The notes below the pieces were generated by a model. That model was not told where the DNA came from. It did no database searches and saw only the letters and a list, made by a program, of their open reading frames with translations. DNA of 10,144 nt, from NCBI GenBank assembly GCA_045577455.1, contig JAZNIJ010000108.1:1-10144 (forward strand), in the 5' to 3' direction. The position numbers and the translations under genes are program-made. This document shows, in pieces, positions 1 through 5,458 of this stretch. This stretch comes from SIG653 sp045577455. GTDB taxonomy: Bacteria > Bacillota > Clostridia > Oscillospirales > CAG-382. Position 1 is the first letter of the stretch. Each line of letters opens with the position of its first letter.

Positions 1-251
1 TTATTTTTATATTTAAATGTTAGCATAATTAAAGGATAAAAAGTTAAAATTAGAAAAAACGACAAAAATATAAACCGAAACGATAAAAAATGCTGAGTAA
101 AACATCTTTCTAACCGTTTAAAAGTGTAAAATACACTTTTAAACGGTTAGAATTTATTGTTATATAAACCCATTGAATATATACAACGCAAGTTGAAGCA
201 AAATTGTTAGAGAGTTTATTAAACTAGCTTTGTAATTAATGTTTAAAAAGT
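1..251. other. AT-rich intergenic region without a convincing gene
   Basis: Very AT-rich DNA downstream of the M23 hydrolase gene. Short open stretches exist, including a possible minus-strand ATG at 24-26, but none has a Shine-Dalgarno sequence. The only clear structure is the perfect inverted repeat at 110-150, listed separately. Confidence 0.6.
110..150. repeat. Perfect 19-bp inverted repeat with 3-nt centre (possible terminator or operator)
   Basis: The arms 110-128 and 132-150 are exact reverse complements (CTAACCGTTTAAAAGTGTA and its complement) around AAA. The repeat starts about 100 nt beyond the M23 stop codon. As RNA it would form a long stem, but a 3-nt loop, a modest GC content and only a weak T-rich stretch on either side make it an atypical intrinsic terminator. 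It could equally be a protein-binding dyad. The repeat itself is certain; its role is not. Confidence 0.7.
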
Positions 252-2162
252 TCATATAGTGCTAAAATAATTTAGTGCATCAACTCTTACGCCGTTCTGA
301 ATCACCTCAAAATGAAGATGATTACCCGTAGAGTAACCTGTTGAGCCAACCTTTGCTATTATCTGCCCCTGCTTTACTGTCTGACCTGCCGAAACAAGGA
401 GTGCTGAACAATGACCGTAAATGGTGGAATAGGTATCATCGTGCTTTAGCTTTACATAGAAGCCATAACCGTCTGCATCATAGCTTGCAACTACTACCGT
501 GCCGTCAGCCGCCGCAAGAATAGGTGTACCACCGGGAGCAGCTATATCAGTACCGCCATGTGTTTTTACAACACCTGAAATGGGATCAACTCTTGTACCA
601 AAGTAAGATGTTATGGTAAAGTTTTCAGGCAAGGGCCATGTGAAATAGCCTTTACTTACCCAAGAGCTACCCGACATAATGATTTCACCGCTACCGCCTA
701 TAAGTTCATTCCAAAGGTCAGTATAATCGTCGCTCATAAGCTCGTTTAACTGCTTTTTCTGCTCGTCATTGAAGTTATAAAGCTCAATTATCTGCTCTGC
801 CGACAAACGGATAATATTAACAGTCAGCACCTTTTTAGTGACATATTCAGTGGTCTTGATTGAGTTACCCTCTTCATCGGTGGTAACTACGGTTTGTGCA
901 ACTACTTTAGGTGTAACTACACCCGTCAGCTTATTCATATCACTCATTATGTCACGGAGCAGGTCGAGCTTTTCATCATTGATTGTAACAACCTCAAAAG
1001 CTTTGTCCTCTGAGGTTGTTGTTTTTACTGCATAAACAGCAAGGACATCCTTCCAATCAATGTTGGAATCACCCTGTACTTCAACGGTATCGTAGGAAAA
1101 ACCTTCCTTAAATGCTGTCAGATTTGCATAATGCTCCGAGGTCAGAGTAGAGATAGCCTGCGTCATAGTCATATCACTTCCCGTTGTTTTGTCATTGGAA
1201 AGGAATATGCCGAAGCAAGTACCGCCTATTGCCGCAAGCAAGCAAAGAACAATAATCACTAATACTGCCGTAGTACCGCCTGCGGCTATCAAAGCACCAA
1301 GCTCTTTTACTGCCGCAATGGTAGCCTTAACCGCTTTAACCGTTGCTTTCGCCGCCGCTTTTGCTGTTTTAGCAGTTTTCTTTGCGGCTGTTCTTGCAGT
1401 ATGCTCGGCTCTTTTAGAAGCCTTTGCGGTCACTTCTGCCGTTTTCTTTGCGGCTTCTGTACTTTTCTGTGCTGCCTTAATCTGCCTTGAAGTATTTTCA
1501 AGGCTTCTCGCACTCTGCTTTATTCCTGCATCAGCAGATTTAACAGTTTTGTCCCCTGAACGAACATTGCGTATCTCACGCTTTGCTTTCTGCTTTGGCG
1601 CTGACTGCTTACGGGTACGAGGATTAGACCTTTCTTTGGGTTTATCCTCGCTAATATTTTTTGCTTTGGATTTTGGCTGTTGCTTTTTATCGGCAACGGA
1701 CTTTTTTGTTTCGGCTTTAGGTGTTTCATTAGTTGGCTTTTCCTTATTGGCAGAGATTTTCTGCTCTAGCCTTTGAGGCTCCTGTTTGGTCGCTTCAATC
1801 TGTGGCTGTTCGGGAACATCTTCTGTTAGTGGATTTTCACCGTCAGCAGATGCCTCTTTTTTTGCTCTGTGGTTATTTCTTACCTTGCGGGCAACCTTTT
1901 TCGTAACGGTTGCCGTACCGCTTACAAGGTTTTCAGCCACATTTTTACCCGTTTCTGTTACCTTTTCTGTTGCGTACTGTTCAGGCGAAGAGTTATCATC
2001 CATTGAAGCATCTTGCTTTTCAGCTTCTTCCTCGGTTTTAGTCTTTGCCTTTGATACGGCAGATTTAGTCAAGGATGATTTTCTGCTTTGTGGATTTGGC
2101 GTTTGTGCATCCGCTTCTTTGACTTTTTCAATAACCTCACGGGTTTTAATATTTTTAGACAT
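252..2162 (-). CDS. Membrane-anchored M23 (LytM-type) peptidoglycan hydrolase of the conjugation machinery, CD1108-like
   Basis: This 636-aa protein probably opens the cell wall locally for the mating channel. It begins MSKNIKTREV, as in the CD1108 family of Tn1549-like elements. Residues 1 to about 288 are a long Lys/Ala/Glu/Thr-rich low-complexity, probably cytoplasmic tail. A membrane segment follows at about 290-321, then a spacer (about 330-500) of the type seen in this family (DWKDVLAVYAVKT). The C-terminal M23 domain (about 508-636) has all the expected zinc ligands: HGGTD, YGH and HLHFE. Most CD1108 relatives I know carry NlpC/P60 or lysozyme-like domains at this end, so M23 looks like a domain swap. 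I chose the ATG at 2162 because GGGGGTGA lies just upstream; an in-frame ATG at 2198 has no ribosome site. The terminator at 5425-5458 separates the gene from VirB4, so it may need its own promoter. Confidence 0.92.
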   Translation of the reverse strand: MSKNIKTREVIEKVKEADAQTPNPQSRKSSLTKSAVSKAKTKTEEEAEKQDASMDDNSSPEQYATEKVTETGKNVAENLVSGTATVTKKVARKVRNNHRAKKEASADGENPLTEDVPEQPQIEATKQEPQRLEQKISANKEKPTNETPKAETKKSVADKKQQPKSKAKNISEDKPKERSNPRTRKQSAPKQKAKREIRNVRSGDKTVKSADAGIKQSARSLENTSRQIKAAQKSTEAAKKTAEVTAKASKRAEHTARTAAKKTAKTAKAAAKATVKAVKATIAAVKELGALIAAGGTTAVLVIIVLCLLAAIGGTCFGIFLSNDKTTGSDMTMTQAISTLTSEHYANLTAFKEGFSYDTVEVQGDSNIDWKDVLAVYAVKTTTSEDKAFEVVTINDEKLDLLRDIMSDMNKLTGVVTPKVVAQTVVTTDEEGNSIKTTEYVTKKVLTVNIIRLSAEQIIELYNFNDEQKKQLNELMSDDYTDLWNELIGGSGEIIMSGSSWVSKGYFTWPLPENFTITSYFGTRVDPISGVVKTHGGTDIAAPGGTPILAAADGTVVVASYDADGYGFYVKLKHDDTYSTIYGHCSALLVSAGQTVKQGQIIAKVGSTGYSTGNHLHFEVIQNGVRVDALNYFSTI

Positions 2163-2181
2163 ATCTATCACCCCCGTAATA

Positions 2182-2210
2182 TTGAGTAATGATCTCAAAT
2201 ATGTTAGAAT
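2182..2210 (+). promoter_or_regulatory. Housekeeping-type promoter for the sigma/protease module
   Basis: TTGAGT (2182-2187) and TAGAAT (2205-2210) are separated by 17 nt, and TG one base before the -10 gives an extended -10 (TGTTAGAAT). Transcription would start near 2217 and leave a leader of about 95 nt before the sigma gene. A short dyad, TTGAG (2182-2186) with CTCAA (2194-2198), overlaps the -35 and could be an operator. Confidence 0.55.
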
Positions 2211-2247
2211 TCAAAAAAATAAGTATTATTTAATTTTTTCAAAATAA

Positions 2248-2273
2248 TGAAATATTTTAAATTAATATTCGTC
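2248..2273 (+). promoter_or_regulatory. ECF-type promoter candidate, probable autoregulation of the sigma operon
   Basis: TGAAAT (2248-2253) is followed after exactly 16 nt by CGTC (2270-2273). This is close to the TGAAAC-N16-CGTC/CGTA pattern of Bacillus ECF sigma factors such as SigM and SigW. It lies about 40 nt upstream of the start codon of an ECF-like sigma gene, where an autoregulated promoter is expected. That this particular sigma uses such a sequence is inference. Confidence 0.45.
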
Positions 2274-2295
2274 TTATTAAATAGAAGGACCTTCG

Positions 2296-2303
2296 AAAGG
2301 AGG
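2296..2303 (+). promoter_or_regulatory. Ribosome binding site that fixes a TTG start
   Basis: AAAGGAGG is a near-perfect Shine-Dalgarno sequence 7 nt before the TTG at 2311. The nearby ATG at 2318 is in another frame. A short dyad GAAGG-A-CCTTC (2284-2294) lies just upstream, and its CCTT half could alternatively pair with AAGG of the ribosome site. Confidence 0.75.
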
Positions 2304-2310
2304 CAACGTT

Positions 2311-2871
2311 TTGAACGATGCATCAATAATAAAACTGTTTTGGCAAAGAGATGAAGACGCAATATTAGAGTTGCAGAACAAATATGAGAAACTTCTTATG
2401 AGAATTTCTAATAATATTCTAAAATCCAAGGAAGATGTCGAAGAATGTATAAACTCTACATATTTATCTATTTGGAATTCTATACCACCAGAGCTTCCAA
2501 ATGACCTTTGTGCTTATACCTGTAAAATAGTAAAACGACATTCAATAGACAAATTGAAATACATTCAAGCTGGTAAGAGAAATACAAACCTTACAGATTC
2601 CTTATGCGAACTTGAAGATTGTCTTTCTAAAACTGAAAGTATTGAAGACTTAATATCTGTCAAAGAACTCTCAAGTGTCATTAACCGTTTTTTACATACC
2701 CAAAATAAATTAGATTGCAATCTTTTTATTCGAAGATATTGGTATTGCGATTCTATAGAAGCAATTGCTGACTTCTACAATTTAAATGCCAAAACTGTTT
2801 CTACAAGGCTTTTTCGAACACGAAAAAGGCTAAAAAATTATTTAGTAAAAGAAGGGCTAATTAATGAATAG
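2311..2871 (+). CDS. ECF-like RNA polymerase sigma factor
   Basis: The 186-aa protein has the two-domain layout of small sigma-70 family factors. Region 2 (about 5-85) contains EDVEECINSTYLSIWNSIPP, and region 4 (about 115-182) contains RRYWY-x2-DSIEAIADFY followed by a helix-turn-helix ending in RTRKRLKNYL. There is no room for regions 1 or 3. It should direct polymerase to its own promoter set, probably including the operon promoter at 2248-2273. Translation starts at a TTG behind AAAGGAGG; a weak start codon may keep its level low. Its stop codon overlaps the start of the next gene by 8 nt (ATGAATAG), which implies coupled translation with the putative anti-sigma. The gene runs opposite to the conjugation genes. 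The family is clear; which genes it controls is unknown. Confidence 0.9.
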   Translation: MNDASIIKLFWQRDEDAILELQNKYEKLLMRISNNILKSKEDVEECINSTYLSIWNSIPPELPNDLCAYTCKIVKRHSIDKLKYIQAGKRNTNLTDSLCELEDCLSKTESIEDLISVKELSSVINRFLHTQNKLDCNLFIRRYWYCDSIEAIADFYNLNAKTVSTRLFRTRKRLKNYLVKEGLINE

Positions 2872-3610
2872 CATAGATTTATTTAATTCAATAAATGAAA
2901 TTGACGACGACTTAATTGTCGCCGCCAATATCCCTCGCACCCACAATATAAAAAAAATGCAGATTTTTATTCCGATGGCAGCTGCATTTATAATTTGTAT
3001 TTGTACAGGCTTGTTATTAATTCAACAAAATTCACAACGTATTATGGGAAACAATCCCCAAATATCTATATCCGAAAAACAAGATATTAAGTGTATTGGA
3101 TTAGGCTTTTCACAGCTAGAAATTCAAGAATTTCTAGAAAACAACAGAGAAATCATTTTTTCTGTTGTTTGTGATGAATATGATTTAATCGACGAAGCAA
3201 TTTTTATTTATACAAAAGGGTACCGACATGTTATATGCGGATCTGAAAACACAATCAATTTAGATACATTAACATTGCCTATATTGGTTAACACCGAAAT
3301 CGTAGCTAATATTGAACTTATAAAAAGTGATAATGAAATTGCCTATACCACAAACATTGGTGGTGAAAAATGGAAAAATTACAATGATGTTTTAAAAAAC
3401 AACCCATCAAGCGATATTGCTTTTGCTTTTTATGGAAATACCGGGAGTGAAGTTCTGATTTTACCAAACAATTCTGTTATTCCCATTACTCATAATGCAA
3501 ATATAAATTTCAAAGAACAACTTGAATGGTACTCATTGTTACAAACCGAATACAACACACTATCATTCAGTGATTTAAATGATTCAAAAAATTTGTTTAT
3601 CTTAAAGTAA
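2864..3610 (+). CDS. Probable membrane-bound anti-sigma factor / extracellular sensor
   Basis: This 248-aa protein has a short cytoplasmic head (about 1-32, starting MNSIDLFNSINEIDDDLI), one membrane helix (about 33-53) and an extracellular domain of about 195 residues. A gene directly downstream of, and overlapping, an ECF-type sigma gene with this topology is normally its anti-sigma factor. The head resembles the DLF-x-I-x-x-IDDDLI type found after this kind of sigma gene in Clostridia. No ZAS zinc motif is present. Residues about 138-204 (PI-x2-N-x2-I-x-A-x-I-x-LIK at the front) resemble residues about 98-158 of the cysteine peptidase encoded next, which suggests a shared ligand or a direct link between the two. 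The start ATG overlaps the sigma stop. The anti-sigma role is inferred from context and topology; no direct family match could be checked. Confidence 0.75.
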   Translation: MNSIDLFNSINEIDDDLIVAANIPRTHNIKKMQIFIPMAAAFIICICTGLLLIQQNSQRIMGNNPQISISEKQDIKCIGLGFSQLEIQEFLENNREIIFSVVCDEYDLIDEAIFIYTKGYRHVICGSENTINLDTLTLPILVNTEIVANIELIKSDNEIAYTTNIGGEKWKNYNDVLKNNPSSDIAFAFYGNTGSEVLILPNNSVIPITHNANINFKEQLEWYSLLQTEYNTLSFSDLNDSKNLFILK

Positions 3611-3629
3611 TTTTGTGATTTAAAATCAT

Positions 3630-3654
3630 AAAGGAGTTGATACCAATGTTTTAA
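3630..3654 (+). other. Minimal start-stop ORF with its own ribosome site
   Basis: AAAGGAG (3630-3636) is followed after 9 nt by ATG TTT TAA (3646-3654), a two-codon reading frame in the leader of the peptidase gene. It may be a decayed gene start, a regulatory leader ORF or chance. A 6-bp AT dyad (TGATTT/AAATCA) lies just before it. Confidence 0.3.
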
Positions 3655-3707
3655 AATTCTATCATAAGCCCATATCAACCAACAAAATTATAAAGGAGGA
3701 AATCGTA

Positions 3708-4865
3708 ATGAAAAAAAGAACCAAAAGAATCATATCAATTATTTTAACATTAATCATATCAACAACTATATTAATGCCTGTATCGGCAGTAGAATTGACA
3801 AAGAGCAACTCCATAACCAACAGTGATATTGTTAAAGCCAAGCGAACATTGTTACCAGATTTGATTTCAATACTCTTAGAAACACCTGAGGCATTAGGAA
3901 TTTCTCCGAACGATGTGAAGGATGCAGTTATTGGTGATGATTTTAGCATATCACAGTTATCAGGAAGTATTCTTTCAGAAGTTAAAGACATCCTATATTG
4001 GCCCATAATTTCAAACAATCAAATTATAGCTTTAATAACTCTTATAAAATATAATGGTGAATTATCTGCATCTATAGGAAAAGACTTTTCTGAAGAATTA
4101 ACAAATATGATATATGAAAATGAAGGAAACCTAGCTCTTTTTTCTAACGAACAAAATATTTACTGTGTTAACAACGAATCTGAAGTCAGCGAAGTGTTCA
4201 TTGCATCTGATTTAGATGCAACAACATTCTCTACAACAATTCTTTCTGAAATTACATATGATTCCACTTGCAATAACAACAATGTAATATCTTATGATAA
4301 TATACTAACAAGCACAGAAAACATTGCAGATTATTTAATTTCTAATGAAACACGAGCCACTTCATCATATCTTTATCTTACGGATTATCCCATTGTTTAT
4401 CAGGGATCATTGCCAATTTGCTGGGCAGCGACAGTTGCTGCAATGGTCATCTACGAAGTATCTTCAATAAATAATCTTACTGCAACTCAAGTATGCAATG
4501 CTATAAATCATTCATACACCGGAGGCTCCAATGCTGATATTATAAACGCTCTTAATCACTATCTTCCAAGCATTTATGTTCCAACGGAATACTCAAGAGC
4601 AATGACAAAAAGTGAGATTCAAGTAATAATTAATAATAATGATCCTGCTTGTATGTTATCTCAAGATATTAATTCAACATCTAGACATGCAACATCTTTA
4701 TGTGGTTATCGTATCTCTGGGTCATCTTTCCAAATTAGACTAATGGATTCTGCTTATGAGTGTTTTAAGTTTTCTACATATTCCTCAACAAATGGATTCA
4801 GATTTGCATTTGGCAACACTCAGTATGAATGGGATTCAACGATAAGGTTGATGTACAATGTATAA
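3708..4865 (+). CDS. Secreted papain/C39-like cysteine peptidase with N-terminal prodomain
   Basis: The 385-aa product has a classic signal peptide (KKRTKR, hydrophobic core, cleavage probably after PVSA near residue 27), then a region of about 190 residues that looks like a propeptide, then a papain-like domain from about 222. Catalytic candidates are Q232 (oxyanion hole) and C238 in YQGSLPICWAATVAAM, H327 in SRHATSLCGY and D347 in LMDSA. The Q-x5-CWAA layout is typical of C39/papain-like bacterial peptidases. No transmembrane or ABC-transporter domain follows, so this is a free secreted enzyme and not a bacteriocin exporter. Part of the prodomain (about 98-158) resembles the anti-sigma extracellular domain. 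Translation starts behind AAAGGAGG (3692-3699). Its end overlaps the lipoprotein gene by 8 nt. The substrate is unknown; the anti-sigma, a surface protein of a mating partner, or a peptide signal are possibilities. Confidence 0.85.
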   Translation: MKKRTKRIISIILTLIISTTILMPVSAVELTKSNSITNSDIVKAKRTLLPDLISILLETPEALGISPNDVKDAVIGDDFSISQLSGSILSEVKDILYWPIISNNQIIALITLIKYNGELSASIGKDFSEELTNMIYENEGNLALFSNEQNIYCVNNESEVSEVFIASDLDATTFSTTILSEITYDSTCNNNNVISYDNILTSTENIADYLISNETRATSSYLYLTDYPIVYQGSLPICWAATVAAMVIYEVSSINNLTATQVCNAINHSYTGGSNADIINALNHYLPSIYVPTEYSRAMTKSEIQVIINNNDPACMLSQDINSTSRHATSLCGYRISGSSFQIRLMDSAYECFKFSTYSSTNGFRFAFGNTQYEWDSTIRLMYNV

Positions 4866-5418
4866 AAAAGACTTTCGTACTGTTAAATTGATTATATTAT
4901 TGTCAACAACGTTAATATTGATGACGATATTGACAGCTTGCACATCTCCATCGCCTAATTCTGATGAACCTTTTAAAGAAAAAGAATCATATTTTACTGA
5001 AACTACCATTATTAATTCAACAACCGTTGTCACTAATAATCAACTTGTATACAATGATGATACAACAACTATAGTATCAACTTCATCAAATTCAGATTAC
5101 GATTGTGAAAAAATTAAGATAAACACTCAATTTAACGAACAGAAAGGATTTGTGGCAAAAGAAATATCATCCGATGAAAGAAATGAAATAATACTGTTGT
5201 TAAACAGATTAAAGCTATCTTTGATTGACAAACCCCAAAGCAACCAATTCCCTATTGGCGGTGGAATAACAATGTATTGCTACAATAACAATTCTGTGGA
5301 AAAATATATTTTTTACACAAAAGATATAATAGAGTATAATGGTAATTATTATAAAGGTGATTCAACTTCATACAACAATTTGATTTCATTATGTTCGGAA
5401 ATCCTATACAATTACTGA
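4858..5418 (+). CDS. Small surface lipoprotein of unknown function, coupled to the cysteine peptidase
   Basis: This 186-aa protein has a lipoprotein signal peptide: basic head, hydrophobic stretch, and lipobox L-T-A-C with the lipidated cysteine at residue 28. A Ser/Thr/Asn-rich linker (about 29-80) follows, then a folded domain of about 100 residues ending in YYKGDSTSYNNLISL. I do not recognise the domain. The gene starts inside the peptidase gene (ATGTATAA overlap, 4858-4865) with only a weak ribosome site, so its translation probably depends on that of the peptidase. The coupling suggests a partner or protective inhibitor of the enzyme, anchored at the cell surface. This is inference. The transcription unit ends 7 nt later in a strong hairpin. 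Confidence 0.82.
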   Translation: MYKKDFRTVKLIILLSTTLILMTILTACTSPSPNSDEPFKEKESYFTETTIINSTTVVTNNQLVYNDDTTTIVSTSSNSDYDCEKIKINTQFNEQKGFVAKEISSDERNEIILLLNRLKLSLIDKPQSNQFPIGGGITMYCYNNNSVEKYIFYTKDIIEYNGNYYKGDSTSYNNLISLCSEILYNY

Positions 5419-5424
5419 ACATTT

Positions 5425-5458
5425 TAATTAAAGCCAGCATTAGAGCTGGCTTTAATTA
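5425..5458. terminator. Bidirectional intrinsic terminator between converging genes
   Basis: A perfect 14-bp stem (5425-5438 with 5445-5458) has a GCCAGC/GCTGGC core and a 6-nt loop ATTAGA, and is flanked by AAATTA/TTTAAT tracts on both strands. It serves the lipoprotein gene on the plus strand (stop at 5418). It also serves VirB4 on the minus strand, whose TAA stop (5456-5458) forms the base of the stem. Confidence 0.85.

Noticed and set aside
1..26. Start of a further minus-strand gene at the left edge (ATG at 24-26)
   Set aside because: Only eight codons are visible and no Shine-Dalgarno sequence precedes it.
1189..1776. Long plus-strand open frame (195 codons) opposite the M23 gene
   Set aside because: It is the antisense of the Lys/Ala-rich tail, whose codon bias removes stops on the other strand. 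It has no ribosome site, and the product is an Ala/Phe/Leu-rich string without domain features.
2163..2198. Longer N-terminus for the M23 protein from the ATG at 2198
   Set aside because: No ribosome site there, while GGGGGTGA precedes the ATG at 2162 and the protein then begins MSKNIKTREV as in its relatives.
1786..2247. Second plus-strand frame opposite the start of the M23 gene
   Set aside because: Same antisense effect; no ribosome site, and it runs through the promoter region of the sigma operon.
3662..4018. Minus-strand frame opposite the signal peptide of the cysteine peptidase
   Set aside because: Antisense of a clear secreted-protein gene with a perfect ribosome site.
3708..4865. 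Bacteriocin-processing C39 exporter
   Set aside because: No transmembrane or ABC domains, and a normal signal peptide; it is a free secreted peptidase.
2163..5458. Direct repeats (target duplications) flanking the sigma/protease module
   Set aside because: I compared the sequence on both sides and found only short AT-rich similarities that could be chance.
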